Below the pieces are notes generated by a model. It was not told the DNA's origin, searched no databases, and saw only the letters and a list, made by a program, of their open reading frames with translations. This document shows positions 37,424 to 44,742 of a stretch of DNA of 64,000 bases, in pieces. The stretch covers positions 1 through 64,000 of the forward strand of contig DXLP01000004.1 of NCBI GenBank assembly GCA_019414645.1, written 5' to 3'. Both the position numbers and the translations under genes were made by a program. Origin of the DNA: Collinsella sp. (GTDB lineage: Bacteria; Actinomycetota; Coriobacteriia; Coriobacteriales; Coriobacteriaceae). Each line of letters starts with the position of its first letter. The stretch's first letter is position 1.

Positions 37424-38260
37424 TTAGGCCTCCCTGTTGGCGTAGATATACCAGTAACCCAGCGCCACGATCAGGGCGCCGCCCACGATATTGCCGAGCG
37501 TAGCGAAGGAAAGATTGAGCGCCAGGCCCGCCGCGTTGAGGGCGTCGGCGCCGGCGACATCAGCTCCATAGCCGCAGGAGTGCATCAAAATGCCCATGGG
37601 CAAAAAGTACATGTTGGCGACGCAGTGCTCAAAACCGCAGGCCACAAAGGCGGCAATGGGGAGCAGAATACCCACGACCTTGTCGACCACGGTTTTGCCG
37701 GCGGTACCGATCCATACGGCCAGGCACACAAAGATGTTGCACAGGATGCCGCGGAAGAAGATGGTGACGGCATCGATCGTAACCTTACCGGCGGCGACGC
37801 TCACCATGGTGTTGGCAACCGCCTCACCGTTGAGCTTGTAAATGGCTGCCATGTAAATCAAAAAGACAACGAACAGGGCGCCGGCAAAATTGCCGATCCA
37901 CACAATAGCCCAAGCCTTGAGCATCTGGACGAGCGTGATCTTTTTGCTCTTAAGCGCGCAGACCATCAGCGAGTTGCCGGTAAACAGCTCCGCGCCGCAA
38001 ATGAGCACGAGCACCAGTCCCAGGCAAAAAGCAAGACCGCCCACGAAGCGCTGGGCGCCCCAGCCAAGCGTGGGATCGCTCAGAAAGACCGTGAAGAACA
38101 GGCCGCCGAAGGAGATGAACGCGCCGGCGAACATGGCAAGCATAAAGGCCTTCGAGGTCGGTAGGTTGGCCTTGGTAACACCGGCAGCCTCGGTCTTGGC
38201 CTCGATCGCGGCGGGCGCCAGGCAATCGGGGGTGGGATAGTCTGCCTTGCTCTGTGCCAT
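37424..38260 (-). CDS. Formate/nitrite transporter family channel
   Basis: A 278-residue protein with six membrane helices of the FocA/NirC pentameric channel family; family sequence includes GAFISFGGLFFTVFLSD (helix 1 region), GAELFTGNSLMVCAL and NIFVCLAVWIG. It moves formate, nitrite or similar anions. Next to selA/selB it most likely supplies formate to or from a selenocysteine formate dehydrogenase encoded elsewhere; this is inference. The start at 38260 is chosen because conserved sequence begins shortly after; the longer frame (to 38335) runs into non-coding structure. The RBS is weak (AAGAAG). Confidence 0.87.
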   Translation of the reverse strand: MAQSKADYPTPDCLAPAAIEAKTEAAGVTKANLPTSKAFMLAMFAGAFISFGGLFFTVFLSDPTLGWGAQRFVGGLAFCLGLVLVLICGAELFTGNSLMVCALKSKKITLVQMLKAWAIVWIGNFAGALFVVFLIYMAAIYKLNGEAVANTMVSVAAGKVTIDAVTIFFRGILCNIFVCLAVWIGTAGKTVVDKVVGILLPIAAFVACGFEHCVANMYFLPMGILMHSCGYGADVAGADALNAAGLALNLSFATLGNIVGGALIVALGYWYIYANREA

Positions 38261-38335
38261 AGCAGCCACTTCTTTCTTACGACTTGGGACCGGCATTGCC
38301 AATGAATGTGTCCCGCGACGGATGGTCAAAAACAA

Positions 38336-38366
38336 AACAGGTCAGAAGTAAACGTACCTCTGACCT
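38336..38366 (-). terminator. Terminator of the tRNA transcript
   Basis: A 9-bp stem CAGGTCAGA/TCTGACCTG (ends at 38366) followed on the minus strand by TTTTGTTTTT, downstream of tRNA-Pro and tRNA-Gly. Confidence 0.75.
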
Positions 38367-38376
38367 GCAAATTACA

Positions 38377-38520
38377 TGGAGCGGGCGACGGGAAGTCCAA
38401 GGATTTGCTTCACAAATCCTTGTTTCGCTGCGGGCCTTCGGCCCTTGCGTGCTGCGCTGGAAAATGCTCACGCATTTTCTCAGCTTCGCACCCTGGCGGG
38501 TTCGATCCCCGTCACCCGGC
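38377..38520. repeat. Three-hairpin element with tRNA-like ends
   Basis: The left edge (38377-38394) repeats exactly the last 18 nt of the tRNA-Gly gene at 38577-38594. The right edge (GGGTTCGATCCCCGTCACCCGGC, ending 38520) looks like a tRNA T-arm in the opposite orientation and pairs with the left edge. Between them are three strong hairpins: 38398-38422 (10-bp stem), 38432-38444 (5 bp) and 38460-38479 (8 bp). No complete tRNA and no gene can be drawn from it. A further hairpin with a 10-bp stem follows at about 38530-38565. Confidence 0.7.
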
Positions 38521-38576
38521 ACGCCTACGAAAACGGCTTTGGTCCCAAAAGGGGTCAAAGCCGTTAGCCAATCTTA

Positions 38577-38650
38577 TGGAGCGGGCGACGGGAATCGAAC
38601 CCGCGTCATCAGCTTGGAAGGCTGGGGTTCTACCATTGAACTACGCCCGC
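38577..38650 (-). tRNA. tRNA-Gly (anticodon TCC)
   Basis: A 74-nt tRNA with encoded CCA: acceptor GCGGGCG/CGCCCGC, anticodon loop CTTCCAA, T-arm GCGGG-TTCGATT-CCCGT. Confidence 0.95.
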
Positions 38651-38656
38651 AAGATA

Positions 38657-38733
38657 TGGTCGGGACGACAGGATTTGAACCTGCGACATCCTGCTCCCAA
38701 AGCAGGCGCGCTACCAAACTGCGCCACGTCCCG
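38657..38733 (-). tRNA. tRNA-Pro (anticodon TGG)
   Basis: A 77-nt tRNA with encoded CCA: acceptor CGGGACG/CGTCCCG, anticodon loop TTTGGGA, T-arm CAGG-TTCAAAT-CCTG. It lies 6 nt upstream of tRNA-Gly on the same strand. Confidence 0.95.
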
Positions 38734-38824
38734 AAGGTGTTGAGCAGCTAAGGTCTAAACCTTGCGTGTCCCAAAGCGAAGGAAATTATAGGTGAGACTC
38801 CCCGCCTGTGCAAGCGACGATACC

Positions 38825-40183
38825 CTAGCTCCTCGAATGTGCGACAAACCGGCTGTGGAGCAGACCGATCGCAAACGCCACCACGGCAACCGGCGCCCAC
38901 GCGGCTCCAATGTCTGCCAGCGGCAGCGCGTCAAACGGCAGCCATACGCCCGCAAAAAACGCATCGCGGACCGACGTGATCACGCTCTGCACCGCGACAA
39001 CGCCGCCGACCCAAACCCACACCTGCGGATGCGCATCGCAAAAACCGTGCACCAGGCCCATAAGCACCAGCACGATGGCGACGGGATACAAGGCGTTGAG
39101 CATGGGCACCGAGAACATGAGGATCATGTCGAGGCCCACGTTGGAGAGCACGCACGAAAACGCTGCGAACACAAAGGCGAGCACCGCAAAGGGACGGCGC
39201 ATGGCCTCCTCGGAAGCCTCCGCTCCCCCTTTAACCACATACGTCTCGCAGAAGTAACGCGAGCAGCAGCTGATAAGGCCGATGCACACGTTCATGCAGG
39301 CGAGGAAAAAGATCGCAAAGACCACGACCGTGCCGGCAAGCCCAAAATGCATGGAGGCCGAACGGGCGAGGATGGCGGCGCCGTTGGTGGCGTCGGGCAT
39401 CACGGTGCCGAGCTGCATACCGGCAAGGCCCAAGCCGCAGTAGATGATGGCCATGAGCACGCCGGCGATCACACCAGAACGCGAAATCTCGAAGGCCACG
39501 CGCTTGTCATCAGTCACGCCCAGCTCGTGGATGGTCTCGGCGATGATAATGCCAAAGGCGAGCGACGCGAGCAGATCCATGGTCTGGTAGCCGGTCAAAA
39601 AGCCCTGCACGGCGGCACCTGCATCGTAGGGAGCCTGAGGCGCGGCAGCCGGTCCCAGCGGCGAGATCACGGCAGCACCCACGACCAGAACGATGAGCGC
39701 AATGAGCGCGGGGCCCGTAATGCGGCCGAGTACGTGCGTGATGACGCCTGGACGCAGCGTGAGCGCAAACGCGACGATAAAGAAGCCAACGGCGAACACC
39801 AGACGCGCCGTGCCGAGCGAGACGCCCTCGGGCAGCAGCGGCACCAGCATCTCGAAGGCTGTGGAGCTCGTGCGCGGAATAGCCAGGCACGGACCGATGG
39901 CCAGATACACCGCTGCGACAAAGAACTCGCCGAACTTGGGGTGCACGCGGCCGGCAAGCTCGCGCGCCGTTCCGGCAAGCGCCACGGCGATAAAGCCCAT
40001 GACGGGCAGGCCGATGGCAGCGATCAGAAAGCCGAGCATGGCGACCAGCGTGGCAGAACCTGCCTGCAGCGCCAGCAGCGGCGGAATAATGAGGTTACCG
40101 GCGCCAAAGAGCATCGAGAACAGGGCGATGCCGACCGTGACGACATGGTCGGAGCGCAAGCCGCGCGGGGCGGATGAAGCCAT
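38825..40183 (-). CDS. brnQ: Branched-chain amino acid transport carrier (BrnQ family)
   Basis: A ~452-residue protein with about 12 membrane helices. The N-terminal FSMLFGAGNLIIPPLLALQAG (about residues 23-43) is the signature of the LIV-II (BrnQ) sodium-coupled carriers for Leu, Ile and Val. I chose the ATG at 40183 with AAAGG 7 nt upstream. It lies between the tRNA genes and the selenium-linked desulfurase on the same strand; there is no obvious functional link to selenium. Confidence 0.88.
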   Translation of the reverse strand: MASSAPRGLRSDHVVTVGIALFSMLFGAGNLIIPPLLALQAGSATLVAMLGFLIAAIGLPVMGFIAVALAGTARELAGRVHPKFGEFFVAAVYLAIGPCLAIPRTSSTAFEMLVPLLPEGVSLGTARLVFAVGFFIVAFALTLRPGVITHVLGRITGPALIALIVLVVGAAVISPLGPAAAPQAPYDAGAAVQGFLTGYQTMDLLASLAFGIIIAETIHELGVTDDKRVAFEISRSGVIAGVLMAIIYCGLGLAGMQLGTVMPDATNGAAILARSASMHFGLAGTVVVFAIFFLACMNVCIGLISCCSRYFCETYVVKGGAEASEEAMRRPFAVLAFVFAAFSCVLSNVGLDMILMFSVPMLNALYPVAIVLVLMGLVHGFCDAHPQVWVWVGGVVAVQSVITSVRDAFFAGVWLPFDALPLADIGAAWAPVAVVAFAIGLLHSRFVAHSRS

Positions 40184-40250
40184 GGGCACACCTTTCGGGT
40201 CGAAACTAAAACGGAACGGGCAAAAGACCCGTCCCGCAAGTATATACGCT

Positions 40251-41390
40251 TTAGCAGGCTAAATCGCGCAAAGCGTCAATCGCGGTATCGACTTCCTCGT
40301 TCGTGTTGAAATACCCAAACGAGAAACGAACGACACCCTGGCGCTCGGTCCCCAACGCGCGGTGCATGAGCGGAGCGCAATGAGCGCCGGGGCGCGTCGC
40401 AATCCCCCACCCCTGCATGAGCGCGTCCGAGATCTCGGCCGAATCGATATCGCCCACGTTGAGCGAGACGATTGCCGAGCGCGCAGGCTGGTCAAACGCG
40501 CCGTAGAGCGCAATGCCAGGAATTTCGCGAACGCCAGCGAGGAAGCGCTCGGCCAACACACGTTCTTGAGCCGCAATCGCCTCCACCCCGCCCTGGGCCT
40601 CGATAAAGTCGAGGCCGGCGGAAAGACCGGCGATACCGTGGCCGTTGAGCGTGCCCGCCTCGAGGCGCGTGGGCCAATCAAGCGGCTGCAACGCATCGAA
40701 GCTGTGCACGCCCGTGCCACCCATAGCCCACGGAGCCACATCGATGCCCTCAGCCACGGCCAGGCCGCCGGTGCCTTGAGGTCCCATGAGCCCTTTGTGG
40801 CCGGTAAAGCACACCACGTCGAGCCCCATGGCCTGCATATCGATATGCGCCGTGCCGGCAGACTGCGAGGCATCGACGATCACGAGAGCGCCGTCCGCAT
40901 GGGCCATGGCAGCCACGCGTGCAATGTCGACCGCGTTGCCGGTCACATTGGAGGCGTGCGTCACCACCACGACACGCGTGCCCGGCGTGACCAGCTGCTC
41001 GAGCTCGTCGTAGTCGAGCACGCCGTTCGCGTCGCAGCCCGTATGCTCAACGGTCACGCCCTGCTCTGCCGACAGGCGGTTGAGCGGACGCAGCACGGAG
41101 TTGTGCTCGAGCACCGTCGTGACCACACGGTCGCCGGGGCGCACCACGCCATTGATAACGGTGTTGAGGGCCGCCGTGGAGTTGGGCGTAAAGCACACAT
41201 GGTCAGCACGCGGACAGCCCAGCAAGCGCGCAAGCTTGGCGCGGCAGCCGTGGATGGTACGCGCCGCATCGAGGGCACCCGACGTGGCGCCGCGCCCGGC
41301 ATTGCCGAGCGAGCACATCGCCTGCGTCACGGCATCGATGACCGCCTGCGGCTTGTGCATGGTCGTCGCCGCGTTATCCAGATAGATCAT
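40251..41390 (-). CDS. Cysteine desulfurase family protein (EF2568 type, selenium-linked)
   Basis: A 379-residue class V aminotransferase-fold PLP enzyme: N-terminal MIYLDNAATTMHKPQAVID, DHVCFTPNSTAALNTVI (about 65-81) and the PLP-lysine site VVCFTGHKGLMGPQGTGG (about 195-212). It is expected to remove sulfur or selenium from (seleno)cysteine. The subfamily (TIGR01977) is known from clusters with selD and molybdenum hydroxylases such as EF2568, and here it is followed upstream by DUF3343, yedF and selD. The start at 41390 overlaps the DUF3343 stop as ATGA. A role as selenium donor to SelD is inference. Confidence 0.85.
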   Translation of the reverse strand: MIYLDNAATTMHKPQAVIDAVTQAMCSLGNAGRGATSGALDAARTIHGCRAKLARLLGCPRADHVCFTPNSTAALNTVINGVVRPGDRVVTTVLEHNSVLRPLNRLSAEQGVTVEHTGCDANGVLDYDELEQLVTPGTRVVVVTHASNVTGNAVDIARVAAMAHADGALVIVDASQSAGTAHIDMQAMGLDVVCFTGHKGLMGPQGTGGLAVAEGIDVAPWAMGGTGVHSFDALQPLDWPTRLEAGTLNGHGIAGLSAGLDFIEAQGGVEAIAAQERVLAERFLAGVREIPGIALYGAFDQPARSAIVSLNVGDIDSAEISDALMQGWGIATRPGAHCAPLMHRALGTERQGVVRFSFGYFNTNEEVDTAIDALRDLAC

Positions 41391-41638
41391 CGCACGACCT
41401 CCCACATGTCGATCACCGTAAAGCCCTCGGTGGGAATGCCCGCCGCGGCAAGCTCGGCGCGCAGCAGCTCCTCATCGGCAGGCGACGCCTTCCACGCCAG
41501 ACCGCAGCCGGCAGCGACCTCCCCGGGTACGGGAATCGTTCGCCCGGGAAGGCCGCGCTCGATGCACAGGGTCTCGCAGCCCATGGCGGCCGCCGTGGTG
41601 GGAAACGTGATGACAAGCGCCGGGCGCTTCTCCCTCAT
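41387..41638 (-). CDS. DUF3343 protein (putative Se/S carrier)
   Basis: An 83-residue protein with the DUF3343 pattern LVITFPTTAAAMGCETLC, then GRTIPVPGEVAAGCGLAWK with a conserved cysteine (about residue 45). The family is annotated as a putative selenium/sulfur carrier because it sits beside selD, yedF and cysteine desulfurases, exactly as here (ATGA overlap with the desulfurase; 18 nt after yedF). The start is an ATG with a weak RBS. Confidence 0.8.
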   Translation of the reverse strand: MREKRPALVITFPTTAAAMGCETLCIERGLPGRTIPVPGEVAAGCGLAWKASPADEELLRAELAAAGIPTEGFTVIDMWEVVR

Positions 41639-41656
41639 GGCAATCCCACCCAGGCG

Positions 41657-42283
41657 CTACGGACGCACGACGCGGCCGGCCTGCTCCATCTTTTCGACGA
41701 TCACGTACATGTTCGTGACATCGCCCACGGCAAGCTGGTCCTTAATGCCAAAGTGGTCGAGGCAGGTGCCGCAGGTAAGGATCTCGACACCCTGCTCGGC
41801 CAGGCCCTTGAGGTCGTCAAGCACCGGCGACCCCTCGACGGTGAGTTTGGCGCCGCCGTTGTAGAAGAGCATCGTGGCGGGCAGCTCCTCCTGCTGCGTC
41901 ACGGCAAAGATAAAGGCCTTCATGAGCTTGTGGCCCAGCTCATCGTCGCCGCGACCCATGCAATCGGTGTAGACGGCCACGACCAGCTTGCCCTTGCCGG
42001 CGCTGGCGTCGCAGAAAGCGGCGCCGTCCTGCTCAGGATCGGCCACGGCAACGGCGCCGGCGGTCGCCACGATCACGTGCCACTCGGCATCGGCGACCTT
42101 CTCGACCGAGGCCGTGCAGCCCTTTTCCTGTGCCATCTTGGAGATGTTCTTGACGGCCGTCTCGTTGTCGACCGAGGTCACGACAACACCCTCGCCATCA
42201 AGCTGCTTCAGAGCTTTGAGCGTCTTGACGACGGGCAGCGGGCAGGCATCGCCCATGGCATTGACTTCAATTTTGGTAGACAT
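41657..42283 (-). CDS. yedF: Selenium metabolism protein YedF
   Basis: A 208-residue two-domain protein: an N-terminal TusA/SirA domain with the CPLPVVKTLKAL motif (residues ~13-24) and a C-terminal DsrE/DsrF-like domain with GVEILTCGTCLDHFG (about 160-174). Family members co-occur with selD and are thought to handle reactive selenium. The ATG at 42283 has AAAGGAT 6 nt upstream, and the gene starts 59 nt after the selD stop. Confidence 0.9.
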   Translation of the reverse strand: MSTKIEVNAMGDACPLPVVKTLKALKQLDGEGVVVTSVDNETAVKNISKMAQEKGCTASVEKVADAEWHVIVATAGAVAVADPEQDGAAFCDASAGKGKLVVAVYTDCMGRGDDELGHKLMKAFIFAVTQQEELPATMLFYNGGAKLTVEGSPVLDDLKGLAEQGVEILTCGTCLDHFGIKDQLAVGDVTNMYVIVEKMEQAGRVVRP

Positions 42284-42342
42284 AGCAAATCCTTTCAAAA
42301 GGGACCGCCCAGAACAGTAGACGGTCGCATAAACGGTTTTCC

Positions 42343-43392
42343 TTAATGCACAACGTGAACGGCAGGACCACCCGGCACCGCCTCGCACACGCGGCCGATT
42401 GTGGCGGCAACGCGACCTTCGGCATGCAGGCGGCGGGCGAGCTCATCCACATCGGCAGCAGGCGCTGCGATGAGCAGGCCGCCCGAGGTCTGCGGATCGT
42501 ACAGCGCATCCAGCATTCCCGGCTCCAGGTCATCGTCGGCCGCCACGCGCGGGCCAAAGAAATCCTGGTTGCGGTAGGCGCCGGCAGGGATAATGCCCAG
42601 ACGCGCCATATTGAGCACCTGGTCAAAGAGCGGCACCGCCCCCGACGCGAGCTCAATCTGCACGCCCGAGCCCTCGGCCATCTCGCACGCATGCCCGATC
42701 AGGCCAAAGCCCGTGACATCGGTGCAGCCGTGAAGCTCGAGTCCCTCGGCCAGGCGAATCGGCGCCTCGTTGAGGGTGCGCATCGAGTCAAACATGGCTG
42801 CGGCCTCGTCCTGCTCGATGAGCTCGCCCTTGATGGCCGTGGTGATGATGCCCGAGCCAACCGCCTTGGTCAGCAGTAACGCATCGCCCACGCGCGCGCC
42901 GCTGTTGGCGAGCATGCGGTCGAGCGCGACAAAGCCGCTCACGGACAGGCCGTACTTGGGCTCCTCGTCGTTGATGGTGTGGCCGCCCGCGATGGAGCAA
43001 CCCGCCTCGACGCACTTGTCGGCGCCGCCCGCCAGAATCTGCCCGGCAACCTCAACGCCCAGGCAACTGGAAATGCACAGGAGGTTCATGGCATGGCTCG
43101 GCCGACCGCCCATGGCGTAGATGTCCGACAGCGAGTTAGCCGCGGCGATCTGGCCAAACAGGAACGGGTCGTCGACCATCGGCGGGAAGAAGTCGATGGA
43201 CTGCACGAGGCCCAGGTTTTCGCCCACACGGAAGACACTCGCATCGTCGGAGGTATCGAACCCCACGAGCAGGTTGTCGTTATGCACATTGGGTAAGTCG
43301 CCCAGGACCTGGGCGAGGGCTCCAGGAGCCAACTTAGCGGCTCAACCAGAGGCGGCGGTCATCTGCGTGAGCTTCACGAGTTCATCAGCCAT
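42343..43392 (-). CDS. selD: Selenide, water dikinase, itself a selenoprotein (UGA = Sec17)
   Basis: SelD makes selenophosphate from selenide and ATP. The conserved domain (NLLVGFDTSDDASVFRVG; FGQIAAANSLSDIYAMGG; SIAGGHTINDEEPKYGLSV; DVTGFGLIGHACEM; DPQTSGGLL) appears to start only at 43332, but upstream in the same frame lies ATG at 43392 with GAGAGGAGGAATCG before it, then 16 codons and a TGA at 43342-43344. Reading this TGA as Sec gives TAASGUAAKLAPG, aligned with the catalytic Cys/Sec of SelD (GAGCGCK in E. coli). Predicted length 349 residues. An annotation that stops at TGA would lose the start and the catalytic residue. Confidence 0.93.
43299..43330 (-). promoter_or_regulatory. Candidate SECIS element in selD
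   Basis: After the UGA (43342-43344), a hairpin GGCTC-CTG-GAGCC begins 11 nt downstream (43318-43330), the same spacing as in E. coli fdhF. A second hairpin CGCCCAG-GTC-CTGGGCG follows (43299-43315) with an AGGUC-type apex. Either could bind SelB. Confidence 0.55.
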
Positions 43393-43476
43393 CGATTCCT
43401 CCTCTCATAGGTCAATCAGTTCCTCCCAGTATACGCATGGCGGCGCCGAGAGCGGGTGACTTATCGCGCCGGCCCT

Positions 43477-43627
43477 CTACGCGAGCGCCAGTGCGCGAAT
43501 GGCCGCATCGACCGACGGCCAGCCCGACGGCATGACACAGGTCCACGCAATGGCGCCATCCGTTTTTCACCACCGCGGCCTTCGCGGCCGTCGAACCGAT
43601 GTCGATACCAATGCCAACCTCGGCGTC
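43477..43627 (-). pseudogene. Fragment of an acyl-CoA dehydratase activase (BadF/HgdC family)
   Basis: The minus strand encodes VGIGIDIGSTAAKAAVVKN, the N-terminal ATP-binding signature of 2-hydroxyacyl-CoA dehydratase activases, then after a one-base frameshift DGAIAWTCVMPSGWPSVDAA and a stop at 43477. Activases are ~250 residues or more, so this is a ~50-residue remnant without most of the domain. A run of eight G (43627-43634) separates the frame from an upstream ATG. It lies in the 276-nt gap between modC and selD. Confidence 0.6.
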
Positions 43628-43638
43628 CCCCCCCTCGC

Positions 43639-43669
43639 ATGTGACAAAGGGGCTGTCCCTTTGTCACAT
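43639..43669. repeat. GTGACAAAGGG palindrome at the modC stop codon
   Basis: ATGTGACAAAGGG and its inverted copy (arms 13 bp) start exactly at the modC TAA. No T-run follows. Nearly identical to the palindrome at 52260-52290. Confidence 0.8.
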
Positions 43670-44739
43670 TATCGGCAAACCAGATGGATTCTCTTGGCAT
43701 CGAAGTGCATGCGCAGCGTCTCGCCTGCTTGCGGCAGCTCATCGACAGGCATGCCCACTTTGTTGACCTTCCACTGCAGACGCGTGGGCGCATCGGCACG
43801 CGGCGCGTCCAGCAGCACCAGCCGCTCAAAGCGCGAATCGCTCACACGGGCCACGTGCAAATCATAGCTGTTGCGGCCCCGCGCGGTGCGATTGTCAACA
43901 TGGAAGTAGCTCACGCGAATGCCCAGGTACGCCACGTCGTCGGGCACCTCACGACCTACATTAAAGTTCATGCCCCAATCGAGGGCCTCGACCTCCTGGG
44001 GTCCGATCTTGCGCGCCCGGCTTGTGTTCTTGCAGCCCGTCAAGCGCAGCGCGGCCAAGGTTTGCGGCCGGCGGACTACATCTTCGACGGAGCCGATCTC
44101 CTCCACATGCCCGTTATGCATCACGCAGATGCGCTCGCACAGACGGCACGCCTCGTCGATGTCGTGGCTCACGTAGAGCACGGTGCGGTTGCACACATCG
44201 AACAAGTCGAGCATGTTCTGCTCGAGTGCGCTCTTAAGATAGGAATCGAGCGCGCTCATGGGCTCGTCGAACATAAAAATGCCCGGGTGCGCTGCCACCA
44301 TACGCGCAAGCGCCACGCGTTGCTGCTGACCGCCCGAGAGGCGCGCGGGGTAGCGGTCGGCGAAATCGGCCAGTCCAAAGATACCCAGGTAGCGCTCGGC
44401 AAGTTGCCTGCGCGCCGCGGCGTCGCCTGCACCCTCAACGCCGGCGCACACGTTATCGGCCACCGTCATATTAGGGAACAGCTGATAGTTTTGGAACAGC
44501 AGGGCGCACTTGCGCTCCTGGGGCGACAGGTTGATGCCCGCCGCCGAGTCAAAAAAGGTCACGCCGTTGACAACGATCTTGCCCTCGTCGGGGGTCTCCA
44601 CACCGGCAATGCAGCGCAAGGTGCAGCTCTTGCCGCATCCGGAGGCGCCGAGCAAGCCAACGCGCTCCTCGCCGGCTTCGAGTTGGATGTCGAGGGTGAA
44701 CCCCGGGTAGCGCTTTTTGATATCCAGAACGAGCGACAT
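43669..44739 (-). CDS. modC: Molybdate ABC transporter ATP-binding protein
   Basis: A 356-residue ABC ATPase: Walker A GLLGASGCGKSCTLR (about residues 29-43), signature LSGGQQQRVALARM (about 133-146), Walker B IFMFDEPMSALD (about 153-164), then a C-terminal regulatory (TOBE-like) part of ~110 residues. It powers the ModB permease; its neighbours modB (3-nt gap) and modA fix it as molybdate rather than sulfate transport. AAGGGAGG lies 10 nt upstream of the ATG. Confidence 0.88.
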   Translation of the reverse strand: MSLVLDIKKRYPGFTLDIQLEAGEERVGLLGASGCGKSCTLRCIAGVETPDEGKIVVNGVTFFDSAAGINLSPQERKCALLFQNYQLFPNMTVADNVCAGVEGAGDAAARRQLAERYLGIFGLADFADRYPARLSGGQQQRVALARMVAAHPGIFMFDEPMSALDSYLKSALEQNMLDLFDVCNRTVLYVSHDIDEACRLCERICVMHNGHVEEIGSVEDVVRRPQTLAALRLTGCKNTSRARKIGPQEVEALDWGMNFNVGREVPDDVAYLGIRVSYFHVDNRTARGRNSYDLHVARVSDSRFERLVLLDAPRADAPTRLQWKVNKVGMPVDELPQAGETLRMHFDAKRIHLVCR

Positions 44740-44742
44740 GGC

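Noticed and set aside
38377-38520. Candidate selenocysteine tRNA because of a TTCA loop in a hairpin
   Set aside because: The element is 144 nt with two T-arm-like ends facing each other and no acceptor stem; a proper selC with 6-bp D stem is found at 33676-33772.
38306-38743. Open frame of ~145 codons across the tRNA genes on the plus strand
   Set aside because: The protein is the antisense of tRNA-Gly and tRNA-Pro, a common false call.
43332-43332. ATG-like start of selD at 43332
   Set aside because: It lacks the conserved N-terminus and an RBS; the frame continues upstream through a UGA to a well-placed ATG at 43392.
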